Origin: Litomosoides sigmodontis
Taxonomy: Eukaryota > Nematoda > Chromadorea > Rhabditida > Onchocercidae
Length of the DNA stretch: 64,000 bases
NCBI GenBank assembly: GCA_963070105.1
Contig: OY718807.1
Span: forward strand, 1,503,001 to 1,567,000
Direction of reading: 5' to 3'
In this document: one piece after another, positions 36,201-50,284 of the stretch
Layout: every line of letters starts with the position of its first letter
How positions within the stretch are numbered: the stretch's first letter is position 1
Translations under genes and position numbers: made by a program
Notes under the pieces: model-generated
Told to the model about the DNA's origin: nothing
The model's database searches: none
The model's input: only the letters and a program-made list of their open reading frames with translations

Positions 36201-39200
36201 TCAATGTAAGTTAATTTTCAGTGATGTTTTATTATTTACACGAACGAGACAAAGACCACATCTGTTATTTATTTAGTAAAAACAGCATCGACCACGATGT
36301 GAGTGCACTTCGCTGTGATAGTTAAGTGATTGTTTAGGAGCAAAATTTTGCAAGAATTAAAAAGGACATCAATTCTTGATTGATTTTTAAAATTCCACAT
36401 GCTTAACATTATTTTGTACAGCACTTTACTGAACTGAAGACAAGCTTACTTTACTGAAGACGAGATTAGCAGTGCCAATTTTTCCTTTTTTTGCTGAATG
36501 CTATGAGAATGAGGTGCTTGTTGCTGAACTCTAACACTTGAACCGAAATTAAATTTGACATTTGTGAGGGACAAAAGGACAAAGTGCACGTACCACCTTT
36601 TCAGGTTGCTTTAGTGCCAGAGAAGCCGATGAAAGAGTTAGATATGATACGATCGTTGGAGTTAGTTGCTGACTGTCATCAATTTGATCCTTTTCCGCCG
36701 CTCTTTGTCGGTTTCACAGCCTCTACCGATGTGGTATCAAAGAAGAAACGCGGTATCAATAATATAGTGGATAAAATGACGTGAAACGTTTTGATATACG
36801 TGAAATTACAAACACTTCTCCATCATTTGGATACTACAAAATATATCGCACTGACTTATCAATATATTTTTAAAGCAACACTATGAATTATGAATATATT
36901 TCTAATTTAGATGTTGGCTATGATAGGCCCGTTGAAGTTATCGGACCCTGGTCAGCATGGTCCGAATGTTCAACGAGATCAGGTAAGCTGCCATAACTGT
37001 CATAGCTATTTTTTTTTAAATAAATTTTATAAGCCGTTTTAAATTTAGTCTTCTGGAAACTTTTTTATTTCTTTTTTAGGTCGACAGATTCGATCACAAC
37101 TCTGTGAATACGGTCGTAATGTTCAGCGTAAACGATGCTCTCCCACTGCCACTCCTCATCATACATTGAGCTACGGTCTTAAAATTACCAGTTATGCCCC
37201 GACACTTGACATTAGCATATCATATCCACCACATCCATATCATCATCCTGATGTTACCTCGTAAGCATCCTTTCCGTACTTTAATTTAATATAATAAATA
37301 TCACTTTTGTATTTGCCTTATCAGATTACAGTACTTTTATTACCGTAGTAATCGTAGCAAGCTTTACATTTCAGTAATGAATATAAGACAATAATGAGCG
37401 CACACAGCAAACAAATGGCGCAATCGTGTTGCTACTGGCAGGATTATTACCGTCAAAAATTCGCAAATATGACAGCCGAAGAGAAAATGCAGGTCTGATT
37501 GGAAGAAAAACGAAACTTTTCAGTTCGTGCTTGAACAGCTGATAATGCCATATCTTATCAGATATTCTTTTCTCAAAAAGATTGCGTGCAATCAATGCAA
37601 ACAGCGAAATATCAATTTCTATGATTAAATCTAAATTGGCCGCTGGTGCGATGCATAAAATTTGACAATGTTGTTAGCTTTGAAAGCGCTCCATTCCACT
37701 GATCTTTCGGTACGATCAATCGGTTCAACGCTTAGTCAATCTCTCTTTGATTCTACCATTGCTTAGACTTCTATAACTCTTCTTACGTAAGGTATTCAGG
37801 TGAACTATGATGTAAAATGCGCCACTCAAAGTGACGCACATACTTATTAGTTCCTTTTTAGATTCAACAACAACATGGAATAAGCGATGAATGTTCAGCA
37901 ATGTGTCTAACTTCTACTCAGTCAAAAATTCAGCAAGCACCTTATAGTCAACTGCAAGCTCAATCATCAATTTATGGTCAAGCATCAACACAGCAACCAA
38001 TTTTTGGTCAACCACGACCGCAGACATCAGTCGACGGTCAAGCACTACGACCTCAAGCACCGGTTTATAGCGGAGCACCGTCCCAACTACCAGTTTACGG
38101 TCAAGCACAGCCACAACCATCAGCTTATGGTCAACCGCAGTCTTATGCGCCAGTCGTCGGTGAAACGTCAGTTTACGGTCAATCACAACCTCAAGTACCA
38201 CTCAATGGTAGAGTGCTGCCACCTCAAACAGCAATAAGCGGTACTCACACTTTAGTTACCGTAACCTACAACCTATGCGCGGAGAAATAATTTACTAAAT
38301 TTACAGCTTGGTCAAGTTGGTCAGAATGGTCATTTTGTTCTGCAACATGTGGAGTTGGTATGATACAGCGATATCGTATTTGTAATACAGAACAGTGTAC
38401 AGGTGAAAATGTCGAATGGCGTACGTGTGATCAGGTTACTCCTTGCGTAGCAAGTTGGGCTGACTGGACTTCATGGAGTACTTGCAGTGGTAAGTTCTTT
38501 TTTGCAATATTAAAAAATAGCACAAAAAATGTCGTCAATTTCTTTCACTTTAGAAAAGAGAAAAGAAAAAGAAAATTTTAATGAAACTGCGAATAAAAAT
38601 GATGTTGTTAAATGCTTTCAGCAACATGTGGAACAGGTGAAAGGGCACGATCACGTTACTGTTATCTTGGTGTGGGTTACTGTACCGGTCTTGATTATGA
38701 GGTGCAATACATTTCTATTAATTTTTGTCTAAACAGATTACACCTTTTATTATTGCTATGCTTGAGTTTACAAAAGATAATGTAAAAGAAAAATGGAAAT
38801 TTTAATAAAACAAAAAAATTTACAAAAAACTTTAATTTTGTTAGTAAGGCGATCTATTTGCATGTTTTTTTTCGATACTCTTCTCATTATAACACGCCTT
38901 TATGTTCGTTTTACAAATGCTTATATTTGCATCACTTAATCGATATCGATCAACATAATCAATATTTAGTATGATCACTTTTAATAACTATAAAGTTCCA
39001 CTATAACTTCAGCTGCAATACAGTGTTTTTTTTTAAATCAAACTTAACATGTCATATTACAGTATGAAAACTTCCGGCACGAAAGTTGTAATGTGGTACC
39101 ATACGGAACGATAACGGTATTTCTTGCTTATCACTTGTCATTTGTAGATAACGCAATGTGAAACGGCACCATGCCCAGGATGGGGTCAATGGGAATCCTG

Positions 39201-42200
39201 GTCACGTTGCTCCGTGACATGCGGTATCGGTGCCAAAAGACGTACACGTATTTGTAATGGCGATAATTGCATTGGTTTGGAAGCAAATTAATTTTATAAT
39301 ATATATCACTCGGTAAAATGTGCATTTTTTGGTGGCTGCACAATTTCAAAATCGGCTAAATTCGTAGTAGATTTTCAAAGCGTTCCATTCTTTTAATCAA
39401 ATTATTTTATTAAATCATAAATAAAATAATTTGCTTTAAAAACAAAACGATAATGCATGTTTATCATTTATCAGTTATTTGATTTCTTTCTATTACATTT
39501 CTAATTTAATAAAATAACTTGCCTGTGTCCATTAAAGGATATGATTTAAACTGTTACTGTTAAGTGATTGGCATGTAGTACTGTATTTTAAGTTTCTCAA
39601 TTCAAATTGCTTAAAATTCAAGCTATTGTGCGTTAATCATAATGAACTCATTTGTATGGATGATTTGCATAACAATAAACTGCAGAAATTGATTCAAACA
39701 ATTTAGCTTATAGGAGAAGCTCACGAGGAACGGCAGTGTTATCAGGATAAATGTGAGGAGTGGTCAGAGTGGCAGGAATGGTCAGCTTGCTCGGTATCGT
39801 GCGGCGAGGGAACAATCGTTAGGGAACGTGTTTGCATGGGTCGGAATTGTATTGGTAATTTTTGCTAATTATTTCCAATATAATAGATGAAGGCAAACAG
39901 AGCACATCGATTGATACGTGTGAAATCTGTTTTAACGTGAATTATTCAACTATTTCTTTCAAAATTTCCTACTATCATATCGTTGTACTTTAAATCATAA
40001 ATGATTTAAAGTGTAATTGAAGACGTTGTAAAAGTAAGTTTTCCTTTAAGGTGAAGCTACGGAGCAAAATGTATGTGTGCAACGAGAGTGTTCAACGTGG
40101 CAAGACTGGAGTGAATGGTCAACGTGTTCCGCAACGTGTAATTTCGGCATATCAACACGGAGACGTTCGTGCAACGGGATTTTCTGTCCCGGTAATTCTG
40201 TCCATTTATGTGACAGGATTTCCGGAAAATTTTTCGTCGTAAACTTTTGCACTGATGAAGTGTGCATCGAAAAAAAAAGTGTTGTTAGCTATGCTAGATT
40301 GAACTTTTCAGTAATATCTAAATGTGAATTGAATTTATTGAATAATTGATGAAATTAAATTGTTGTGTAGGAAAACGAGTGGAAGTGATGCCATGTCATG
40401 CTGGTCGATGTGTAGTGTGGTCAGTGTGGGAAGAGTGGTCCAAATGTTCGGCACCGTGTGGTAGCGGAAAGCAGCAACGATATCGCACATGTATTGGCGA
40501 TAATTGTCCTGGAACCGCCGAGGTTTTCTACCGCGTTTCGAATGCTAAAACTGTGTTAATTATTATACTTAACGAAATTCAAAAGTCTGATGACATCATT
40601 TTAAGTCATTAATTTCTCCCTATAAATATTACTGGCATCACGAACGAAAGAAAGAACGCGATGATTAGCTTAAATAATTAACTCAGATAATTAACTTAAT
40701 TAACCCCAACAGAATTACTGGTTCTTTTTGGGATGGAAAAGAGTTTTGTAGAAGTTTGATCACGTCGATCACACGTACTGATAAGTTTGTTAATGCCAAG
40801 CAATAGATGTGATAATTTACTGCGTTGTAGGATGTGCGGCACTGCGAAACTGGTGTAAGTTGTTCGCAGTGGACGAAATGGACAGCATGGTCAAAGTGTG
40901 ACCATGATTGCGGAATCGGTGAACGAGTCCGGCATCGAGAGTGCCTGTCTGAGACTGGATCAGCTGATAGTTGTGAAGGCAAAAAATCGGTAGGAAATTG
41001 ATTTTCATGTTTTGAGCTATAATTGAAGTGGAAGATTTCATAGAGTGTCGGTACTAAGGCATTAAATAATTTCTGCTACTCTGTATTTGGCATACTTCCA
41101 GAGGTTAGGTAAGAATTGAGTGTGACATTTCAGGTTACTACTATCTTTGAAGATTAACAGATTGCGATATTTGGGTCACTTAGCTCTTAGGTTTCGTAGC
41201 AATTTTATTCTACACAAACTTATCAAATTATTAATTCTCAATTATCAAATTATTAAAATTTTAACTAATCAACAGTTTATGTCTTGCATACTTCCACTTC
41301 GAATTAAATTAAATTCTTCCGAATTCCTCTCACAATGTACGCATACTAAGAAAATAAATATCTAAGATAGGAAAACAATGCATGATTGAAATAAATAGCT
41401 CTACATTAATTCAAACATTAAACAATTAAATTTTATGTCCATTGATGCTTCCGGTGATAATTAAGTTTGCCTATTAGATGGATTAATTAATATTAGATGC
41501 AAATCCATAGGTAAATTAATCTTATAATGATTGCTTCTCTTTTTTCGTTTTTGATTCACTTGCTTCATGGTTGAAAATTTCAGGAAAGTGCGGTATGCTT
41601 GGAACGACTGTGTTGTGAATGGACCGCTTGGACAAGTTGGACACCGTGCAGTCATCGATGTGGCATCGGCCGAAATTCAAGAACAAAGCTATGCCTAAGA
41701 CTTGGCTACGGTATGATGATTTACTGTGAATACTTCAGTTAAAAACGGTATACTTTCTGCCGTATATCGATTGATTCGCTTTTTGCTTATTTTTTCAGAG
41801 CAAGATGATTCAACTTGTGCTGGTCACTGTTACGGTAATTCACGTGAGGATAGGACTTGTACTGAACAGATACACTGCGCAACTGCTTATCCATCAGTAT
41901 GTATCCTCGCAACTGGACCTTATTACACACCAGGTCAATTTGGCACTGTTGTTAGGCCTAGTTCAGATGGAACTTGTCCGCCTGGCTATGTTCCTGCACC
42001 TAACGTAACTGGCCATGTTCCCGCACCTGACGTTTCTCTACCAGTTAACGTTCCCACATCTGCATCTGATACATCTGGTTACTTTCCTCCTACTGCTACA
42101 CCTAGTTATTCTTCAGCAATAAGTTCTCGTTACGTTTTGATACCTGGAAGACAAGATTATGCTGTTGCCTCAGGTGCTGCGCCTGGTAGTTACATCCTCC

Positions 42201-42808
42201 CACCAAATGCACCTGCTTATTACCCCGCACCTACTACATCCAATTATGGTACCATATTAGCAGTTTCCGACCATGCTTTTGCATCAAGTGCACCGGACCG
42301 CACTGCTTTGTTGTCTTCCGGTTACATTCCTCCATCGAGTATTCCCAGCTACACCTTCCCATCAAGTGTTTCCGGCTATGCATCTCAACCAAGTGCTCCC
42401 GGTTATCCTTTAGCATCATCGAGTAGCGCTTCTTCACCCCGTATCTTCATCGGAATTAGATGTCACTGGACTGAATGGCACGAATGGTCACCGTGCGAGA
42501 AAACGTGTCAACACATCGTTAAACGTCGATACAGGTCGATGCTGTTATCAAATTCTTATTTTTTGTACTTATATATCTTATTAAATTTCCAAATCGTTGT
42601 ACGTTAAGAAAGAAAGTAATTCATAGTGCTAAATTTTTAATTTTACATCTTCAAAACTTAACAAATCCTCAGGTTAAATTTTCTCCGATTCGAATGAAAC
42701 AATTTCTGTGATCGTTTCAGGAACTGTCTCGGTGAAACTAATTGCGTATGTAGCGGTGATGCACAGGAAGAGATGAATTGTGCGCTACCGGCAGAGTGTA
42801 AAAATTAA
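33250..42808 (+). CDS. Secreted PAN/apple-like and thrombospondin type-1 repeat protein (ten TSP1 repeats)
   Basis: Nineteen exons are 33250-33288, 34945-35001, 35757-35889, 36222-36298, 36605-36752, 36911-36982, 37080-37260, 37375-37492, 37862-38240, 38307-38489, 38622-38701, 39148-39274, 39714-39854, 40051-40191, 40371-40522, 40831-40989, 41584-41710, 41799-42534 and 42721-42808 (1045 residues, all in phase). The order is a short hydrophobic start ([12 protein letters not shown]), a PAN/apple-like Cys domain (about 27-130, with [17 protein letters not shown] and [10 protein letters not shown]), a dibasic KKKR, TSP1 repeat 1, a Gln/Tyr-rich linker (about 290-400), TSP1 repeats 2-9, a Pro/Ser/Tyr linker (about 815-1000), and TSP1 repeat 10 to the stop. 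Repeats have the WxxWxxWSxCS motif for C-mannosylation and CGxG...R.R.C cores. TSP1 proteins bind matrix, glycans or guidance receptors. The 5' exons are less sure, because exon 1 to 2 spans 1.66 kb. Confidence 0.8.
37922..38231 (+). repeat. Coding repeat: YGQ-type Gln/Pro-rich units in linker 1
   Basis: Within one exon of the PAN/TSP1 gene, units ending in YGQ or FGQ (IYGQ, IFGQ, VYGQ, AYGQ, VDGQ) recur every 10-15 residues, with QAQPQP-type spacers. The codon pattern TTTATGGTCAA/TTTACGGTCAA is partly kept, so the units probably arose by tandem duplication and then diverged. Confidence 0.75.
41980..42420 (+). repeat. Coding repeat: Gly-Tyr/Pro/Ser units in linker 2
   Basis: [35 protein letters not shown] and GYPLAS-like blocks recur at roughly 12-30 residue spacing in the 736 bp exon. 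The stretch is rich in Ser and Thr and could carry O-glycans, like a short mucin stalk. The repeats are degenerate. Confidence 0.6.
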
Positions 42809-44691
42809 GCTTTCATCTTCCATTGTGCAGCCATCATCATTATCATTGTTTTTAATTAAATTACTGTACTTTGAGAGCACTTTGTAATTTACATTGGCAT
42901 TTAATTTAATCAATTGATTAGTCTTGCAAGAAAAACTAACCGTAACCAATTCCATGCATATTTCATGAACTTCCTTATTAATTATTTGTAATTTAATTTC
43001 CCAAATGTTAAAATTTCGGTGAAAATATTAATTTTAATTCCTTTTTTCCTCTCAAACTGCCATCTCCAACTTTCTTCCTTCTATTAACTGCCGCAACTTT
43101 TCAACTCATTGCCATTTGCTAAAATTCTGAAACAATCGCTTTCGAATAACATTTTGCTTTTCTTCCTATTTTGCATTTGCTATTTGATAATAAAAATTTT
43201 CACTGAGTGACAATACAAGCAATGTCGAGAATGGTTCAAACTATAAAATTGTATTTGAATTAAAATTTAAGTTTGAATTTAAAGAAATTTTAATATTTAT
43301 AGCTTTAACTCAATGTGACTTTTTTGTTCGCACCTAGAGCATTTTATTAGTTACAAAATAATTGTGAACTCTGTAAAAAGATAGAAAAATACTAAATTAA
43401 TTTTACTGTAAAGGATAAAAGATAGTTTCAAACAATTGTTTTCAAGAAATGAACCTATTGAAAATTAATCAAAAGCAATGGCATTGCAAAATTCAAATTG
43501 CAAACTGAGTATTTTGTGCTCGACAAATGGGAGTAATTGAAGTGATTGCAATTGATAAAGTTAGATTAAATAAGATGCCGCTTATTCAAATGGCAATAAA
43601 GGAATGCAAATGAATGATATAAATAGTTTTGATATCACTTCTGATATTTCAATTTTCAACTTCGTATTAATTCTTCTAGCACTTAGCTTGCATAATTCTA
43701 CAACCTGTAATATTCAGATTTAACTGTCATCGAATGCAAAGCTTTTTTAATGTAGGAGTGCTGCGCTGTTAATATGCTTTCATACAATTAGAAAAAATTT
43801 ATTAAAAAATTTATTGACTAAAAAATTTCTAGCTCAAATCGTATTACGCAAAATTTCTTGCCTCTCATTTCCTATCTATTAGGAACAAAAAGATAGAGTT
43901 CAATGAAAATGAAATTGGAAATAATTTGTGAAAATTTGTAAAATGAATTCATGAAATGATTAATTATCACATTGTAACTGTGAATAAAATAGAATGTAAT
44001 TGCCCGCACCATTGATAGCCGCGCTAATTTATGCAGCATTTAATAAAAAGAGCCAAGTTTTTGTCCAGTTTTATCCGGGACAGGGTCACATCGAGATTGA
44101 TCCGATACTCCGTCATCAATCAATAAACATTGAAAGATCATCGAACTGACACTACCAGCTCTTTAATAAAGCACACAAAAAAAATCCGCAATTAGTAACA
44201 CAGGAAGATAAAAAAGTTTCACTAAATTGGTGCAAAAAAGAATTGCTCATTGTCATACGATACAATTGAAAATTTAATTCTTTTTAAAATTTAAACCTAA
44301 AAATATGCAATAATTTGAATATCACAATACTGTACAACATCTGCCATACCGTATGATTTGTTCAATTATTCCATCAATTTGCCGGTTTTCATTGCTCCAA
44401 ACACGCTTACATGACGCTGGACACTGAATTTTGACCTTTTATTAAACCAAACAACAAGACTTGCGAATGGGATTTCATTGAATTTAAATAAATTTATTTT
44501 AATTAAATTTATTGAATTCTATTATTTTCCTTGATTCCCTTTTTTTAAAACTTGATACAGCACTTAAATATAACAATTTCATGAAATAAAATAACAGATT
44601 AGGCCGAATGAATTAATTGAGAAAGTATCACATACCCATTTCAAAATATTTTTAAGCTAATATCTGTAAAAAATTTCCTTCGTCGTTTTTC
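42809..44691. other. Convergent intergenic region after the PAN/TSP1 gene
   Basis: About 1.9 kb of very AT-rich DNA between two genes that end toward each other. Several AATAAA-like signals are present. No coding or structured element is visible. Confidence 0.5.
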
Positions 44692-46203
44692 TTACGTAAT
44701 TTCTTTGGATGTCTCAATTAATTGTAAAATGGGAGCAGCACATGGCCGTGGCATTATTTCACTGTAGGGAAATACCTAAAATGGTGCTTTAAGCAAATTA
44801 GAGCGTGATTGTAATTTCGAGAATTTTTAAAATTATTCATAAAATGGTAAAAAACTAGTGTAAGTGTATCGAAGAGGATTAAATTAGTCTCATAAATGGC
44901 AAGTAATGAAGGGCAATTGGTACTTGAAGAAAAGAAAGATGAAAACCTGACACTGATTCCAGCTTCAGGATTACTTTTTATCGAGAGTCTTAATTGAGTA
45001 TTGTTCCAGGATGATAATCCGGTTGGTATCCATTCTTCGATTGTTTCAACTGCACGAATTGTTGACTGCTCTGTTGATATCGCTTCATAGCCTTAAAAAT
45101 AAACTTTTGAATTAAATTCAACTATTTCATATTAATTTCAGAAAATAGATTTGGCAGTCATTCAAGCAAATTATGTGTCATATGTAAAATGCAATTAATA
45201 TTTTTACATTTGCAAAATTTCACATAGTAATGAGGAATTTAAATTGAGGCAAAGAAATTTTATGTCTAAACGAGAAAGGTGGAGGAAAATGAAGGAGCGA
45301 AGCATTATTTATAATACAAAATGGTAATTTGTAGCATTCTTCTATAGTTTGATTTTAATTTTAGCTCTTTTATTTTGCTAACAGCAATGATTGAGTGGAA
45401 AGCTAAAAGGCGAAAAGACAAGAAAATTGCAGGAAATTAAATTACACATTACAGCTAATAGGAACTGAAATAGATGCAACAAGTAATTAATACGTTCATT
45501 TGTCCTTTTTGCGATTGCTCAGTTACCGATAATTGCTAATTAATAATTTCTAAAAAGAAGTTAGCATTAATAATTAGGGATGAATGAGCGGGCACCGGAG
45601 CAGCAACAATCTTCGTGATCGGAATCGATAACACTGGTGCATTTGGGAGCGGTATGTATGATAGAAGTTGTCGGCGGTATGCTACCATTATTTTTTTGCG
45701 CCAACATTGATGTATAATAGGTTGTTTCCATGCTATATTGAATAGCCTGAAATTACTGCAAATATCAGATTTTCAAAAATAATTAAAAACAAATTAAGTT
45801 TTTTTTTAACTTCCATGTGTTAATATAACATCACATACTGTTCATTCATTTGAAGTGTTAAATGTGCAATCACCTGGATGAGATACGGTATACCGAGGAT
45901 GTTTCGCATGATCATTTCAGCTTTATCACGATCTAATATTTCCGTGCTATTGCACTGATTAAAATGTCGGTTGCCATCGAACAAACGTTTCAAACATTTT
46001 GGCCATGTCATCAATAATTTAGGCCTTACTGTCCAAACAATTATGGAAATGATCAGGCCGGTAAAACCAAAACTGAGAAATGCTATCATTGAAAGATTTA
46101 GGCCATGCTCATTAGCCAGTAGTATCAGTCCAAGCAACGATATTGCGAAGCTTATCATCGATAATAGCAATGGTACCAGCATTTCCTTCAATTTATAAAC
46201 CAT
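44692..46203 (-). CDS. Unrecognised membrane protein, four exons
   Basis: Exons 46203-45874, 45746-45596, 45091-44947 and 44761-44692 join in phase (231 residues). The first exon has two clear membrane segments, LVPLLLSMISFAISLLGLILL and LSMIAFLSFGFTGLIISIIVW, joined by a short loop and followed by a basic Cys-containing stretch (RPKLLMTWPKCLKRLF). The remainder is a soluble tail with a Cys cluster (DHEDCCCSG), an acidic section (RAVETIEEWIPTG) and a C-terminus ending LIETSKEIT. I do not recognise the family; small two- or four-span nematode-restricted membrane proteins of this build are common. The ATG at 46203 is chosen because no earlier in-frame ATG follows a usable acceptor. The 3' two exons depend on splice phase only. 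Confidence 0.55.
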
Positions 46204-48666
46204 TGTAACCGTGAAAGTGAAAGGTTGCCATTCTTTACCAATTGAAACATTGCTGAAGCAATTAATTTTTGCAAAATTAGCAAGAAAAATGAGTAAGTGG
46301 AAAAATTTCGCTCAATCACTTCCCTTTTCCCTTTTTTCTCTGTTCACTTTTAAGTATTACTTAAATGCCACCTAATATTTCTCGTCAAATATTAGGCGTG
46401 AAATGGACATTGCTGAGTTATTACGACTGGATTAAGCTACTCCCACCCTACTCAGCATTAGCAAACATGCGCTTTCAGCTATTTGTGAGAAAGAAGTTTC
46501 CGTTTTATCACACACACACAACAATTTACAGCCACAGATTATTACTGTAAATATTTTCCTGCTTTCGAGCTAATTAATAAATTTGCAGTTAACGAATTCA
46601 AATTACAATCAATTATACCGTCGCATGCTCTATGATCTTGCACAAATAAAAGTACAATTGTGATCTTTGAAATCTACACTTCAACTGAATATGACTTTGA
46701 TCGCCGAAATTTACACTCCAAAATTTCTGCATAATTTAGCATGATATTTGAAATAAGCATCGTATTACTCGCTGACAACAAATTATTAGGTATGACTGAC
46801 TACAAGGATAACCTGCTAATTCTCTTTACATTACTTTCTTCTGCAATTATCGTATCAATTTTTCAAGATTTTGTTCTCATTCGTTTTTTTTTAGCAATCA
46901 TTGTTGCTAATTATTTCTCTCTCTCTCTACCCTTCTAACAAAAAAGAAAAAATTGATGAATTTTAAAACAGCTTGTAATCACTTAAATGAGGACGAAAAA
47001 CAATTTTTTAAAGGTAACAGTAGTTACAACACACCTTCCTTCATCACCCATACCATTTAAATCATCCATTCTCTCAACTGATTAAACTTCACAATCGTTT
47101 ATCAGTTCTTAAAAGAAAAAAGATTTCAGAAAACCAAGAAGAAAAAAGAAAATCTGAAATGTTTGCCAGCAGATGAACAGAAGTTTGCTTAAAATAGTAA
47201 AATTTTCATCGATATAAATAATGTTTTTTTTTTCCACAGACTTCTTTGTGCCAATTACTTTTTAGTAATGAAAAAAAAAGATGGAAAAAAAAAACGTTTA
47301 AGTTTAATGAATTCGTTATGAACGAGTTCATTAGGCTTTAGGAAATGTTTAAAACAAAAGGAGAAAGGAAAAAATAGCTTCAACAAAATGAGGAAGAAAT
47401 GAGAAGAAAAGGTTTTGAATGATTATGGCCTCATAAGGCATCAAATACGCCCCCATTCCTACGAAGCCTAGCAAATAATCTAGGCTCTTTTTTCCACCAC
47501 CCCCTCATCCTCTTTATGGCCTCATCGTCGTGTGATGTGCAAACAGAGAGAATTGAGGAGGAGTAGTAGGAAAAAAATGCAAGTGTAATACTACATACAA
47601 TACCAGGCCATTTTTTTTCCTTCATGTCACCTTGTCTTTTTCTCTTTCACTGATCTTCCACCTTCTTCCCTCCTCTCTCTCCCCGTTTACTACCTCATCC
47701 TTCCTTTCCCATCTCTCTTGCTCAAATTATGCCTTTTAAATAGCAAGGAAAAAAAAAAGAAAAACCACTTTGCTCTTTTAACCTTGTAATTTCCTCTCCT
47801 ACGCCTTCTACATCACTCTGCTTAAATTTTAGTTATAAATTTAATTGATAAGAAATTTAGCTATGCACGTAACTGATAGCGCTTAAAATTTTTACAAAAT
47901 TACCTACCTTAATTTTTTTTTAAAGCTTTTCGTATCACACAAATTAAAAAATAAGGTTTTTAATTTTCACAACTTAATAATTACAAATATTTCTTGCCTA
48001 TTGAAATATCAAATATTAGCAGTGGAGTGAAAAGTTAGGTAAGATATTTGAAGTCTGCTTTTTTTAAATTATAAATTTTATAAATTTTTGACTATTTGAT
48101 CTCAAAGTGTAGAAAATATGGTAAACTATCGATCAAATAATGTCAAATTTTTAACAAATATCTTTGAATGAAATGAACAAAAAAAAGTGATTAACATCAA
48201 TTAAATTTTGTTTTTTATTTTCCTACATCTACCACTTTGTCTGCCGCACTACATTCAATTTCCAACGCTTTTCGTCTCAGAATTATTCAAATTTCATTGC
48301 TTAAAATTTCAATCCTCCTTTTTCTTGTTTTTCAAAGATGAAATGAATGCTTCTTTCGAAGTTTGAAATTCACTCCTATCATTTGTAGTCAAATAGGAGT
48401 GAAACGAAAAAAAAAATCATTCAATGGTTGTCATGAGAAATCTTCCCCTCCGCTGATTAGCTATACGTTTTCATCGTTAGAGTGATATGATAAATCGAAT
48501 CCATCAAATCCTAACAAATCTTAATAATTCTATACTTTTTAAAAGAGATACGGATGAATAACTACTTTATGCACAGTAAGTAATAGAGGAAAATTTTTAA
48601 TCTTCCATCAAAACATTAGATTAATTTTAATGAATTGAACTGGTGATAATAATAACAGTAATACAA
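46204..48666. other. Gene-poor region left of the large AAT array
   Basis: About 2.5 kb with poly-A, poly-T and pyrimidine-rich runs (notably 47625-47720). Short open frames occur, but none has a family match or a paired acceptor and donor. Confidence 0.5.

Positions 48667-50284
<1,618 letters not shown>

Noticed and set aside
37914..38237. Two further long open frames overlapping the YGQ linker, one antisense and one sense
   Set aside because: They mirror the tandem repeat; only the +1 frame joins the flanking TSP1 exons in phase.
47431..47625. 64-codon minus-strand open frame in a pyrimidine/purine-rich area
   Set aside because: Composition artefact, with no neighbours or splice sites.
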